Source: Arachis hypogaea
Taxonomy: Eukaryota; Streptophyta; Magnoliopsida; Fabales; Fabaceae
Direction of reading: 5' to 3'
Assembly (NCBI RefSeq): GCF_003086295.3
Contig: NC_092051.1
Span: 14,686,810 to 14,750,809 of the forward strand
DNA: 64,000 nt
The notes beneath the pieces are model-generated. The model was not told where the DNA came from. It worked only from the letters and a program-made list of their open reading frames with translations, and did no database searches. Positions 35,705-48,155 of this stretch are shown one piece after another. The position numbers and the translations under genes are program-made. Within the stretch, counting starts at the first letter, position 1. Every line of letters begins with the position of its first letter.

Positions 35705-37099
35705 GAGTTAAACTCCAAAATAGTCCCTGAGATTGGCACCGTGCACTAAAATCGTCCCTGAGTTTTCAATTGCACCAATTACGTCCCTGAGATTGACAAA
35801 AATGCACCATGCTAGTCCCTGACTCATTTTCCATTAACGACGTGATGACATGGTTTGATGACGTAGCCTGCTAGTGACACGTGTCACTCCATGATTTGGC
35901 CACATGTAATGGTATGATGATGTGTTGACCAGTGACACGTGGCATGCTGATGTGGATGGTTGTGCCACGTGTCACAATACTATTTGGTCACGTGTCTGTT
36001 TGTGCCACGTGTCATAATCGTATTCATCCATGTATCATCCATTATGTCATCATTGTAGATGCACCAAATTAGTCCCTCACTTTGCATTAAGTGACTCATT
36101 TTAGTCCCTGAAATTGAATATCGTGCACCAAACTAGTCCCTTCACTAGTTTTTTCTCCTTTTTTCTATAAATTCAAAATTCTCAATATCTTTGAATCTAT
36201 TAATTCCAATTCTATTTTTTCACATGTTATTTAAATACAAGTGCTTTTATAAAATATTTTTTCACTTGCGAGTACCCCTAACCGCCGTTTTGGAGTTGAC
36301 GTGAAGACATTTCAAGCACCCCCACTACCATCTCCGACCTATTTCGAAGATGATAGTGGGAGTGCTTGAAGTGCCTTCAGTCTAGCCCATTTACACACAA
36401 CGGAAACGTGTATTTCATAAGAATCGAAAAAAATGTGTCTACTCAATCATATAATTCTTTTTTTATAATAACATATTTATATATTATAAAATTTATCAAT
36501 GTTAAATTATTATAAAAAAAATTATATAATTAAAACTAACATCTTAAAATTTTTTATAAAAACACTTGTATTTAAACGATATGTGAAAAAATAGAATTGA
36601 AATTACTGCATCCAAGATATTGAAAATTTTAAATTTTTAAAAAAAGGAGAAAAAATTGGTGATGGGACAAGTCTGGTGCACGACATTCAATTTTAGGAAC
36701 TAAAATGAGTCACTTAATACAAAATAAGGGACTAATTTGGTGCATCTACAATGGTGGCATAATGGATGACACGTGGACAAATACAGTTGCGACACGTGGC
36801 ACAAACAGACACGTGGCCAAATAGTATTGTGACACGTGGCACAACCATCCACATAAGCACGCCACGTGTCACTGGTCAACACATCATCATACCATTACAC
36901 GCGGCCAAATCATGGAGTGACACGTGTCACTAACGGGCCATGTCATCAAGCTATGTCATCACGTCGTTAATGAAAAATGGGTCGGGGACTAATATGGTGT
37001 GTTTTTGTCAATCTCAAGGACGTAATTGGTGCAATTTGAATCTTAGAGACGATTTTAGTGCACGACGCCAATCTCAGGGACCATTTTGGGGTTTAACTC
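35705..37099. mobile_element. 1.4-kb foldback element with long inverted repeats and 10-bp duplication
   Basis: Ends GAGTTAAACTCCAAAATAGT and ACCATTTTGGGGTTTAACTC are inverted copies. Similarity extends about 500 bp inward on both sides, so the element is nearly all inverted repeat. A 10-bp direct repeat AAAAAATAAG flanks it (35695-35704, 37100-37109). The paralogous site near 50935 has one copy and no insert. The arms carry many CACGTG cores within GACACGTGGC-like words, and a small internal inverted repeat lies at 36314-36380. The duplication size fits a non-autonomous MULE. No coding capacity. Confidence 0.85.
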
Positions 37100-37109
37100 A
37101 AAAAATAAG

Positions 37110-38580
37110 GGACGAAAGATTTAATTAGGTTCTTAATTGTAAATACTTTTAATTTGCAAACAATATTACGTTAACTCTAATTGTTTATACGAACAAAGAC
37201 ATAATTACAAAATTAAAAGTAGTGTAGGAATCCAATTAAAAAGAAAAAAATATAAAAACCTAATTAAAATTTAGTGATACTACAGAAATTAGCAGAGTAA
37301 TTAAATATTTGTTCTTCTTCCTTTATACGTATAGAATTTAGAATAATGACCCAAATCGGTATTTAATATTTTTAAAGTCAAATATTTTAGTTATCTAGAT
37401 TTTAAAATATACAAAATAATTCTCCACATTTATCTTTGTCCAACAATATAATCCTCATCCAATTTAATCCAAAAAATAAACTAAAAAATAGTCTCTAAAT
37501 TTTTTTAAAAAAATATCAAAATAATCTTTACAAAAATTTAAAAATTTTAAAATAGACATTTCGATTAAAAGAATTAAATTAGAGGAGACTGTATTGTCTA
37601 ACGAAAATAAATATTAGAAATTATTTTGTGTATCTTCAAACCAAAAAGACTAAAAGTAATTACATAAATCAGTCGCTGAGATTTTAAAATTGGACACTTT
37701 AGTTTCTCCATTTTTAAAATACACAAATAATTCCTAATATTTACTTCAATAATTCAATTAGGCAATACAATCTCTCTATGTTAGTCACTAACGATGATGG
37801 GCTAACGTGGATTGAAATGTTGACTCACACATATAACTATTAAGTGTGCACATGTGTAATGTAGACAAATATCAGCTCCTATAAAATAAAATACAAAACA
37901 GTCATAACAATTTAAAAAATATCAAAACAGTCTATAAAAAAAATTAATTTTTTTAAAATAGTTCTTTCAAATCATTTATATATAATTATTTTTAAATTAA
38001 TAAATTTTAATTTCTAAAATTTTTAATCTCTTTATCTCAAATTTATTTATTTATATATGCAATTTTTTTATATAAGAATATATATATCTAAATAGATTTT
38101 TAAAAAATTTTGAATCAAACGTTTCAGTTTCAACAAAAAATTTATTATGTTGAGAGGTCTTTGAATTTTATAAAAATAAAATATATAGATTTTTTGTTAT
38201 ATTTTTAAAAATTTATTTATCTAAATAAAAATAATAAAATTGACTAAAATAAAAATTTATATATTTTATTTTTATAAAGTTAAAGACTTCGATATAATAA
38301 AATTTTTTAAAAAACTAAAATATTCAATACAAAATTTGTAAGAACCTATTTATATATGGTTTTTATATATTTTAAAATTTTAAATTATAAATTAATTATC
38401 CTTTTTCTATTGAAAACTGGACACGTAAAGTAATACAAAACCAAAGTAAAATGTTGAAAGGAACAACCGATTCTGCTGGTGTCACGGCTTCACCGAAAGT
38501 GCCCCTCTATATATATATTCAATTATTTTACACGTACAAGCATTTTATTCATATAAATCTATATATTCTATCTATATATT
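37110..38580. repeat. AT-rich spacer of unit C, paralogous to 50940-52400
   Basis: No gene seen. It aligns by eye with 50940-52400, sharing for example AAAACCAAAGTAAAATGTTG and GGTGTCACGGCTTCACCGAA (about 38440-38495 against 52300-52365). It is part of the segmental duplication. Confidence 0.7.
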
Positions 38581-41081
38581 CTATTTCACATTAGACGCGT
38601 CTATTTTAATACGTTGATTTTACACTCTTTTTAATTTAATAAATTTTTCAATCAATACACGCATATTTTTTTGTGCCGTTATTTCACATTTTCTTTTGTT
38701 ATCGTTGTTACTAAGACCATCTCCAGTAGAGAATTCATCTCAGTCCCTATTTATGGCCCACCTGTCATAAAAAGTAACTCCACATCAGCTTTTGCATCAT
38801 AAACGATAAATAGAAACTCAAAGCATCTCTCTCTTCTCCATTAGGAGGAATTAACTTTAGTCCTTATTGTGGTCCCACTTAATTAATTAATTAAAATACT
38901 TAAAATTAATGTAATTGATTTTTTTAATAATATTATTTAAATTTATAAATTTAAAAATAATTCACTATTAAAAGATATTAATATTAAATAAATTCATATA
39001 TAATAATAATACACAATATATAATTCGAGATTACACTAATTTATAGTTTTGTCTTTACAATTGTTAATTTTAATAATATCGTTAGCATTTTAAATTTTAA
39101 AAATAAAAATAACTAACTCAACTAAGAATTATTTTGTAAGGTGTAAAAATTAAATTTATTTTTTAATGTAAGTAAATTTAATTAATTATAATTTAATATA
39201 ATAATATAAATAATATTCAATATTAATTATGATATAAATAATTAATATAAATTATTAATTAAATAAAAATATAATTATTTAATCTAATTAATTATTTTTT
39301 AAATAATTAATATAAATTATTAATTAAATAAAAATATAATTATTTAATATAATTTTTATTATAATTATTACTAATTTAATTATTATTTTATTATTTAATA
39401 TAATTATTTAATTATTTCAGATTTTATATTATTATTTTTTTAAAATAATTTCCCAAATGGCAAGTTATTATTGGTTAACTTGAGTCCCTGTTTAGAGGGA
39501 CTCCCTCACCTTGAGACCCGTGCAGGAACTCATTCCTTCTCTCCTCCAATGGTTAGAGTTCCTATGTGTCAGAAAAAAGTGAAAGAGGAACTCACCATTG
39601 TAGATGCTCTAACACCACCTCCTCCTCCTCCTCCTTCTCCTTCTCCTCCTTCTTTTTTTATTGAAACTTTTTTTCTCTTTTTTTTTTCTCATTCTCCTCC
39701 TTATCTTGTTATTGAAAATAATGAATAATTCAAATTCAAATTATCAATTGAACCAAAGCAAAATTAATTATTGTTTTAAATCCAATCAAGTAACTGAGGT
39801 GTGGTTCGATTCTAGTTAATTTTTTTGTTAGTAATTTATGATTATGTAGGTGAATAATGTTTCATCGTTGATGGTTTGAATTGAATGTAATGTAAAAGTT
39901 CTGCATTGAAATTTTTTTTCTGTATTTACAATAAATTTGGGTGTAATACGAAGATATTTGGGTGAAATACAAAGATATTTGGGTGTATTTTTTAAAAATT
40001 TTCGGTGTATGTGTGCTGATAAATTATGCATAATTCAAAACTCTTCTCCATCCTCCTCATCTTCTGCTGCTACTTTTTCTTCTTTTTCATCATCATTATC
40101 ATCATTATCTTCTTCTTCTTTTTTTCTTATTCATCTTTTTTTTCTTGTTTTATCTTCTCAAGTTTCTTCTTGTTTTACTCTTTTAATAAGAATAAAAACA
40201 AAAAAAAATCAAACAAAGAAGAAAAAGAAACACATAATAGTATAAAATTCTTTGAAAGAAGATGAAGTTACATTCGTTCAACTAAAAGAAGGAAAGAAAT
40301 AAGAAAAAAAAATGCAGCATTAAAGGAAATATTTTTCTGTATTTGCAGTAAATTTGAGTATAATACGAAAATATTTGGGTGTAATACGAAGATACATGGG
40401 TGTATTGTTTAAGAATTTTCAATATATGTGTGCTGATAAGTTCTGCATAATTCAAAACTCTTCCTCTTTCTTCTCCTCATCTTCTGCTGCTGCTTCTTTT
40501 TTTTTTCATCAACATCACCATCTTTTTCTTCTTTTTTTCTTATTCATCTTTTCCTTTTTGTTTTACCTTCTCAAATTTCTTCTTGTTTTACTCTTTCACC
40601 AACATCACCTCCTCCTCTTCCTCTTCTTTCTCCTTTTTTTTCGTTAGAAATTCTTCTCCTCCTTCCTTTTCCTCCTTCTCTTCCATCATCAGTTATCTCA
40701 TTGTTGAAAATAATGAATAATTCAAGTTCAGATTGTTAATTGAACCAGAACGAAATCGATTATTTTGAATCCAATTAAGTGGCTGAGGTGTGGTTCAATT
40801 CTAGTTAATATTTTCGTTAGTAGTTTATGATTCTGTAGGTGAATAATGTCTTTGTTTGTGAAAATTATTGTTCATCGTTGATGGTTTGAATTGAATGTAA
40901 TGTAAAAGTTCTGCATTAAAGAAAATATTTTTCTGTATTTGGGTGTAACACGAAGATATTTGGTGTATTGTTAAGAATTTTTAGTGTATGTGTGCTGATA
41001 AGTTCTGCACAATTCAAAACTCTTCTTCTCCCTCCTCCTCATCTTCTGCTTCTTCTTCTTCTTCTTTTTCATCATCATCAA

Positions 41082-41113
<32 letters not shown>

Positions 41114-41760
41114 ATTCTTCTTTTTTTTTGTTCATTTTTTTCTTATTTTATCTTCTCAAGTTTCTTCTTGTTTTACTCTTTTAACAAGAATAAAAACAAA
41201 AAAATCAAACAAAGAAAAAGAAGACACGCATAATGATACAAAATTACTTAGAAGATGATTAACTTACATTTGTTCAACTAAAAGAAAGAAAGAAATAAGG
41301 AAAAAAAGAAGAACAAAAAAATGCAGCATTAGAGGAAATATTTTTCTGTATTTGCAGCAAATTTGGGTGTAATACGAAGATATTTGGGTGTATTATTTAA
41401 GAATTTTTGGTAATGTGTGCTAATAAGTTCTACATAATTCAAAACTCTTCCTCTTCCTCCTCTTCATTTTCTGCTGCTTCTTCTTCTTCATCTTCTTATT
41501 TCATATTCTCATAATTCTTTTTGGGGGGAAAAAATCAAATAAAGAAAAAAATACATAATGTTGCAAAATTAATAGAAAGAGAATGAGGAAAAAATGCAGC
41601 AACAACAACAGTAATAAAAAACGATGATGAAGATGAAATACGCGAAGAAAAAGAAAGAGAAATACGAAGAAGAAGGAGAAAAAAAGGAAGAGGAAGAGGA
41701 ACGCAAAGTACACTATGGAAACTATTGAGCGTCCTTTTTATTGAATTTATCCCAATTTAT
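38581..41760 (+). mobile_element. MULE-derived block with tandem internal duplications
   Basis: It contains relics of the first exon and intron of the FAR1-type MULE: ATGAATAATTCAAATTC (compare 12613) followed by GTAGGTGAATAATG and GAATTGAATGTAATGTAA. Several tandem repeats of a 400-600-bp piece start near 39920, 40336, 40933 and 41347. Each carries GGGTGTAATACGAAGATATT and a TTC/ATC-rich tract. No transposase domain remains. A Tourist-like MITE interrupts it. Open frames through the CT-rich tracts are not genes. Confidence 0.6.
38715..39609. mobile_element. Tourist/PIF-Harbinger-type MITE, 895 bp
   Basis: Ends GACCATCTCCAGTAGAGAAT and (reverse complement) GAGCATCTACAATGGTGAGT are imperfect inverted repeats. 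TAA flanks both sides (38712-38714, 39610-39612), the 3-bp duplication typical of this superfamily. The paralog near 52730-52745 reads straight through (ACCAATAATACCACC). The interior is AT-rich and non-coding. Confidence 0.8.
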
Positions 41761-42780
41761 ATGATTTGAAAACTAAAATAATTTGTATATGTATAGCACT
41801 TCTAATATATATATAAACTCGGCCATCAGTTTTTTAAAATTTTGACTATGATAATTAATAAATACTAAATTTTAAAAAAATATAGATATAAATTATATAT
41901 TTTTTATATACAAATATTTATAAATATAAATACAAATTATTACTATCATATATTAATCTAAAATTATATATTTAAATTTTATAAAATATGAGTATAAATT
42001 ATTGCTGATTAAATAATAACTAAAAAAAAATAAATTTTAATAATTTTCTAACATTCATCGTACTAATTCGTCAAGAGCAAATTGATAGAGTGAAATTGAT
42101 GGTCTCCAACAAAATTTCAAGTCAATTATCAATTATGTTTATTAAATAACGAAATTATACCATTTTTACGTAACTCACTTTAGTATTGAAATTAAAAGAT
42201 GGAATTGGATACCACCTTTATTTTTCCCTTTGATCATTAGAGGGAAATGCTACTTATTTTTTAAATTTTCAGTCTTTAGTCAACTTTTTTAAGTAAATAA
42301 TATTATTTAATTAATTTAAATATTTATTTTATAAAAAGTTATTTAATTTTTATAAAAATTTATTTGTTTTTTAGTTTGTTTTCTTTTAAAAATTAAATAA
42401 TAAATAATGGAAAAATGTAGGGACCAGCAACTTTGTTAAATTCTGACCAGCATGTAACGAGCAAAGAAAAATGAGGAGTTATTGGATGAAACCTCACACC
42501 ATTAAAACTATCATTAATAGCTATTTAATGGCTACAAATTACAAAATTACTGACCCTAGCATTCTTCTTAAATAATTTTTAAAAAATACCTAATTGCACA
42601 CAGCTCGTTAAAAAGGAAATTTAAAGGCTCTAAAATAATAATAAAAAGATGCTATATAAAATAGAAAAGTTGGTGGACTCTGTTTTCAGTAATGTCCATG
42701 TCTTGCAAATCTTACACCAAAGCCTCCTTAAACCCTTCAACTAACTGATGGTTGGCATTTCCTCAGCATGCACCAAACTT
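41761..42780. other. Intergenic AT-rich region upstream of germin-like gene
   Basis: No gene seen. 42640-42760 is the sequence homologous to both flanks of the MULE at 12.3/22.2 kb. Short MITE-like words (GGAAATGCTAC at 42244, ATGTAGGGACCAGCAAC at 42415) occur without clear ends. Confidence 0.5.
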
Positions 42781-42785
42781 ATAGT

Positions 42786-42791
42786 CACGTG
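42786..42791. promoter_or_regulatory. G-box upstream of germin-like gene
   Basis: CACGTG, 230 bases upstream of the start codon. G-boxes bind bZIP/bHLH factors; the role here is inferred. Confidence 0.4.
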
Positions 42792-42894
42792 CAGTTGTGT
42801 TTATGTTCTCTTTTTCTGTGGTAAATATTCCAATGTTATTGTTGCAATTGCTTTGAATTAAAGTTGAAGGACTTTGCCAATACTTGATCATCAA

Positions 42895-42912
42895 GATATA
42901 TATACATATAAA
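42895..42912 (+). promoter_or_regulatory. TATA box of germin-like gene
   Basis: ATATATATACATATAAAG lies about 110-125 bases before ATG 43021, a plausible core promoter spacing with a leader of about 80-90 bases. Confidence 0.55.
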
Positions 42913-43020
42913 GCAGATGGTTATTGCCATTATTATTATTCTCTTACCATATCCAACTCAAAAGCTTCCCATCCCACTCTAGATCTTCTCCTAAGCCATT
43001 TATCGTCAATATATACAACC

Positions 43021-43695
43021 ATGTCCCAATCAAAGACAATGGCAATTCTGGTAATCTTAATCAGCAGTGCCATCTCCTTTGCATTCGCTTCTGATCCTGA
43101 CACACTTCAAGACTTTTGTGTTGCTCTTCCCTCTTCTTCAGAAACAGGTGTGAAGGTGAATGGATTTGCGTGCAAAGAATTATCAAACGTGACAGAATCT
43201 GATTTCTTCTTCAACGGATTAGCCAATGCTGCAACAATCAACAACACAGTAGGGTCGGTGGTGACAGCAGCCAATGTGGAAAAGATTCCAGGGCTCAACA
43301 CATTGGGTGTCTCTCTCTCAAGAATAGACTACAAACCCGGTGGCCTAAACCCGCCGCACACGCACCCACGCGCCACCGAGGTCGTGTTTGTGTTGGAAGG
43401 GGAATTGGAAGTTGGTTTTGTCACCACATCCAACAAGCTCATATCAAAAACCATAAAGGAAGGTGAAGTGTTTGTGTTCCCAAAAGGGTTGATACACTTT
43501 CAGAAGAACAACAATGCGGACAAGCCTGCTGCCGTTGTCTCTGCCTTCAACAGCCAACTCCCCGGCACGTTGTCCATCGCCGCCGCTTTGTTCAGCGCAA
43601 CGCCGGCTGTTCCTGATGATGTTCTCGCTCTAGCATTCAAGATTGATGCCCAAGACGTTAGTAACATCAAGACCAATATTTCCTCCAAGAAGTAA
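43021..43695 (+). CDS. Germin-like protein (cupin), intronless
   Basis: 224 residues from ATG 43021. A signal peptide (1 to about 24, MAILVILISSAISFAFAS core) precedes the mature N-terminus DPDTLQDFCVA. Cys33 and Cys51 match the conserved germin disulfide. Cupin box 1 is PPHTHPRATE with metal ligands His113, His115 and Glu120; box 2 is EGEVFVFPKGLIHFQ with His159. Two N-glycosylation sequons (56, 74) are visible. Germin-like proteins are secreted, usually hexameric Mn-binding wall proteins; some have oxalate oxidase, superoxide dismutase or AGPPase activity, which sequence alone cannot settle. The frame is open further upstream, but without a signal peptide. The paralogous unit at 53.85 kb has lost this gene. 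Confidence 0.95.
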   Translation: MSQSKTMAILVILISSAISFAFASDPDTLQDFCVALPSSSETGVKVNGFACKELSNVTESDFFFNGLANAATINNTVGSVVTAANVEKIPGLNTLGVSLSRIDYKPGGLNPPHTHPRATEVVFVLEGELEVGFVTTSNKLISKTIKEGEVFVFPKGLIHFQKNNNADKPAAVVSAFNSQLPGTLSIAAALFSATPAVPDDVLALAFKIDAQDVSNIKTNISSKK

Positions 43696-44123
43696 AGGGA
43701 AGATTGTTTCGTTTTCTTATATATATATATGAAACTATTCTTCTTTTTCCTGGCCTCTACCAAGTGATTCTTGATCTATATGTAAGATCATTTGGTGGTT
43801 GCATTTTTCCCATTTGAGTCCATTGAAACGAGGATAATTGTACCTATAGAGAATTGAATAATAAGAAGTTTTTACATTTTCTATATATAATAATATAATT
43901 GTGTCATTATCAGTTGCTACAAGCTTTTACATACCAGTGTCTTATCAGATAGGGATATAAACACAATTGAAAAAATGGACTTAAAAAAAAGAGCCTGACC
44001 CATATTATTTTCCTAACATATACTTTTTTTATTATTTATTCATTTTTAACAGACTTGATAAATTACCACGGTAATATGATTACATCACAAACACTTATTG
44101 CTGAACAGGTCAAAATATAATAC

Positions 44124-44137
44124 TCTTATCATATGGC
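44124..44137. repeat. Direct repeat at left edge of plastid insert
   Basis: TCTTATCATATGGC recurs at 46064-46077. The empty paralog at 53971-53985 has it once. Confidence 0.8.
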
Positions 44138-44764
<627 letters not shown>

Positions 44765-45278
44765 TGTAAATTTTTTTTTGTATCCACATCCTTTCCTTAT
44801 ATTTCCGTTTACGACATGTGATTAAATTGGATATTACATAAAACTAGAATGTATTTGTATTTCATTCATATTCAATTCAACAATAAATAAAAATTTCACT
44901 TAGATCACTCAAATTTCAATATTTCGTTGCAAAGATTCAGTTTTTCGGTCGAACGAATTTTTTTAGATTGATTATACCATATGGATATAAACGAGGATAT
45001 AATCAAAAAGAAGAAAAGGGCTAGCAAAAACCTAAGACTAAGATTTGAAAGAGGAGTCAAGTCGGGGTGTATATAATAAAATTATAATATAATAGCTAAA
45101 GGGCAACTCTTTCTCTTTTTTTTAAGTCTTTTGAAAGGTTTCAAAGAATGCTTCTCGAATCCAATTGAATACACGAACAATTGGTTTACGGTATAGAAGA
45201 AATACATGTATATGTGATACTAGATATTGGATGTTAACGAATTATCTAGAAACCAACTATAAATATAGTTATCCAAAT
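44765..45278. other. Insert sequence between psaB and rpl33 fragments
   Basis: No gene seen. The first part is probably the psaB downstream spacer and the last part the spacer before rpl33. The internal join was not located. Confidence 0.4.
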
Positions 45279-45390
45279 TTGTCCAAGGGTAAAGATATCC
45301 GAGTAAGGGTTATTTTGGAATGTACCTGTTGTGCTCAAAACAGTGTTAATAAGGAATCGACGGGTATTTTCAGATATATTACTCATTTTT
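45279..45390 (+). pseudogene. rpl33: rpl33 5' fragment (plastid ribosomal protein L33)
   Basis: [17 protein letters not shown] then [16 protein letters not shown] matches the N-terminal half of plastid L33. The start ATG has become TTG (45279), and the C-terminal half with the second Cys pair is missing after about 45390. Confidence 0.85.
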
Positions 45391-45754
45391 ATCTGTATAT
45401 TCTTATTACTTTACAACTTATAATCAGATTCGTTTTTTTTTTATCCAATATCTCAGTTGTTATAATTCTACTACCAAAATATGATATCTTGATTTTATTT
45501 CGATTTTTAGATTAATTCTTTAAATCCAGATAATGCGAAGCGATGAGTTGGTTAGTACTTAGTTATTAATGAATTCATCCTATAAGTCATTTATTTTATT
45601 CTCGAACTCTAACCACTCTAAAAAATCAACGAGTCACACACTAAGCATAGCAATTATATTTATATAAAAAAATTAATTGATATTTTTTATTCAATCTTAT
45701 AAAATTTTAAAAATTATCATTTTTTTGTTTTACCGAAACAAGGAACCTTAAAGA

Positions 45755-45855
45755 AAAAGAAAGGGAGGGTATAGTAATGCTATGAATAATCCAGTATCGA
45801 ATACTGGTAATAATATCAGCAAAAAGAAAGAACGTTCTCCGGTGCTTTCAGACAT
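45755..45855 (-). pseudogene. psbE: psbE 5' fragment (cytochrome b559 alpha)
   Basis: From ATG 45855, [10 protein letters not shown] begins cytochrome b559 alpha. A small insertion after the TTC run near 45825 shifts the frame, after which [10 protein letters not shown] and SITIPSL are readable in another frame until about 45755. The 5' flank continues to about 46060. Confidence 0.85.
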
Positions 45856-46184
45856 GTTGAGCTCCACATATTCTTGTACAGTCAAAGGGGGATCCATTCC
45901 ATAAAAGATGAGAGCAGTAAGTAGAAATTTACTAAGAATCATCCTTGTTAGATCGTCAATATTGTATCCAAGGTGTCTTTCGAATATACCGAATCAGTAT
46001 AGCTATCCTTCTTCGGACACAGCAACGAAATTAAAAGATTCGTGCTGAGATCAAGTACTAGATTCTTATCATATGGCTTTCTTGAGTGACAAGATTTGCT
46101 ATATAGCTGTTATAGTCATCAAATACTGCACACAATGTTTGAATTGTTGAGCCTATTTGAATGGATACAAGTGGATATGTATAG

Positions 46185-46949
46185 GAGGTGTTTTTGAAGA
46201 GAAAGAAATACTTACAACTTTTTGAAAGTTTTCATTTTTGGTTTGGCTAATTTTCTTTTCTATAAAAACACAAGTAATTTTATTCACAAAACCAAGTTTA
46301 CAAGAAATAATAATTTTTAATTTCTCTATTGCATTAACGGACTTTTAATCACTATATTCAATATTTATTTTTTTTACCAATTTTATCTTTTATACATGTT
46401 ATTGCATTATTTATAAAATTTTTATTATTTCTCTTTATATGATTTTTTTATTATTTATTATTTATTTTTTTATTAATTTTTTATTTGAAATTATATATTT
46501 TTATAGTTATGATTTTTGTGTATTATATTTATTATTATCTTTTTATAATAGAATTTATTGATTCCATTAGGTAAAATAAATTAAACAAAAAAATTAACCA
46601 TAAATAATAATAATAGTTAAAAATTACAGCGTACTAAAAAAGAGTATTAAAAGTACTAAAAATATACTATATAAAAAATATATAAGTAAAAATATAAAAA
46701 AAATTAAATATGTATAAAAAAATAACATTATAATTTAATATCATGTCCTTTTAAATAATTATCAATCTAAAAGTGATTTTAACTAATATTATCTAAATAA
46801 TATTTATTTTATCAAAATCAATTTTAATATAAAGTTACCAAACATAAATCATGTTGACACAAACTTACTTCTACCCAAAATCAATTTTATAAAATTATTT
46901 TTATTTAAATTTGAGTTTTACAAACCACAATCCAAATCCAAACACACAG
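46185..46949. repeat. Segment present only in unit 1 (indel against 54093)
   Basis: Unit 2 goes directly from GGATATGTATAG to TGATTAATTAGTTG (54080-54105), whereas 765 bases intervene here. No gene seen. 46718-46835 resembles 26040-26145, so a transposon insertion is possible; deletion in unit 2 using an AG microhomology is the alternative. Confidence 0.55.
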
Positions 46950-46956
46950 TGATTAA

Positions 46957-47897
46957 TTAGTTGAACTGAACATTAGAGATGAAAGATTGGCCAAATTTCC
47001 AATTGGAGGGTGCTACATTATAAGCAATGACGGTTCTTCCATTGGTGAGTTGAACCATGAAGGACAAGCTCTGTCCATTGAGATAGCTTAAACTTTGCCA
47101 GTTAACACCCCAGTTCCTGCTCATTGCTTCCCACACATTCTTCTTTGACCCTTTTACCCACATTTGCCCTATCTCCCCAACTCCACCTACATTGCTTATC
47201 GTCACTAATTCGAAATAATCCCTTCCTTTGATGCTAAATCTTATCCCTCCACTCCTTCTACACCAAACTCTGCATAATTAAATATATATGTTAGGATTGG
47301 ATTTTTTTTTTTAAATATATTTGACTAAATTATCGTATATGTTATACGAATAACGACATACTTTCTGTACAGTATGGGTACGATGCCGGCCTTGTATTTG
47401 GCAATAGTTAGAAAGGAAGGTTGAGACATGTCGAAGTGTGGTCTTGGAGGATTACACCAACCGCCATTGTCATTAGGGAGTGCATAGTTTGGAGGACAAA
47501 AGTTTGTGGCAGTAACTGTGATGAAAGTGCCCCTAAGACACCATTGCGGCACTTGGCTTGCATCACAAACTATCTGATAGCAACCGCCGCATGCCTTCCC
47601 GTCGTTAAACAGAACGGTACTCAGAGCCGTCGTCTTCGTACCGTAACCATCTGTGTACAGATTCCCATAGCCACATGCACCACCTACAACAAGAACTCAC
47701 AATGATAAGTTAATGAATCCGAACAAAAAATATATCAAGATGAATAATCTTGATTATACAAGTTAGGTACCCATTGTTCCTGAGGCATCGGCTCCACCAT
47801 AGAAAGTTGCATGAGCTTTCTGCCACGGTGCACATTCAACTCTATGTTGTGCAATGAATAACACTAAACACAATAATAAAAAGAAGAATGTTTTCAT
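46957..47897 (-). CDS. Alpha-expansin, copy 1 (three exons)
   Basis: Exons 47897-47771, 47683-47362 and 47269-46957 join with GT/AG borders to 762 nt, 253 residues. A signal peptide (1 to about 22) precedes the expansin N-terminus [21 protein letters not shown]. The GH45-like double-psi barrel has conserved Cys residues and the HFD motif (125-127, PHFDMSQP). The C-terminal CBM63-like domain follows ([40 protein letters not shown]). Expansins loosen cellulose-hemicellulose contacts in the wall at acid pH without hydrolysis. Length and gene structure are normal for the EXPA family. It is nearly identical to the copy at 54101-55035. Confidence 0.95.
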
Positions 47898-47993
47898 TCT
47901 CTCTATATATATCTCCGTTTAATTTGTCTAATCAAGCTAAGGAAATGTAACGTACTTGATTATTTTATGGCAAAATCATATGGTAATTTATAG

Positions 47994-48155
47994 AAGCTCA
48001 CGATGCTTGTTGTCATTGTTTTTATTTTCATTTTAAAATAATCAGGATGACATAAAATTATCGAAACTAATTCAAGATGAGATAATTGTATGTTACAGAA
48101 ATGAAAAGACAAAAGAAATGATATATGCATGATGAATGTAACAACTTTCTTTTAT
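47994..48155 (-). pseudogene. PIP-like peptide gene, copy D (5' fragment at duplication junction)
   Basis: Only the upstream region and the first codons of the signal peptide remain (ATG near 48034, then ACAACAAGCATCGTGAGC). The sequence then passes into the DNA upstream of expansin copy 1. The join lies in AGAAGCTCA, a word also present in copy B, which suggests a microhomology breakpoint. Confidence 0.6.

Noticed and set aside
36700..37128. Open frames in the foldback element
   Set aside because: They arise within inverted-repeat arms, are present on both strands, and have no start or domain support.
40026..41258. Ser/Phe/His-rich open frames with poly-His or poly-Ser runs
   Set aside because: They are translations of TTC/ATC/CAT simple repeats in MULE-derived sequence; the same tracts appear with different frames in each repeat.
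42874..43020. Upstream extension of the germin-like frame
   Set aside because: It has no ATG start, covers the TATA box and leader, and would bury the signal peptide.
45165..45515. 116-residue frame as a nuclear gene
   Set aside because: Only the part matching plastid L33 is meaningful; start and C-terminal half are lost and it lies in the plastid insert.
47421..47705. Plus-strand open frame over expansin exon 2, repeated at 54563-54802
   Set aside because: It is the antisense shadow of a well-supported exon; it runs past the exon border and has no family resemblance.
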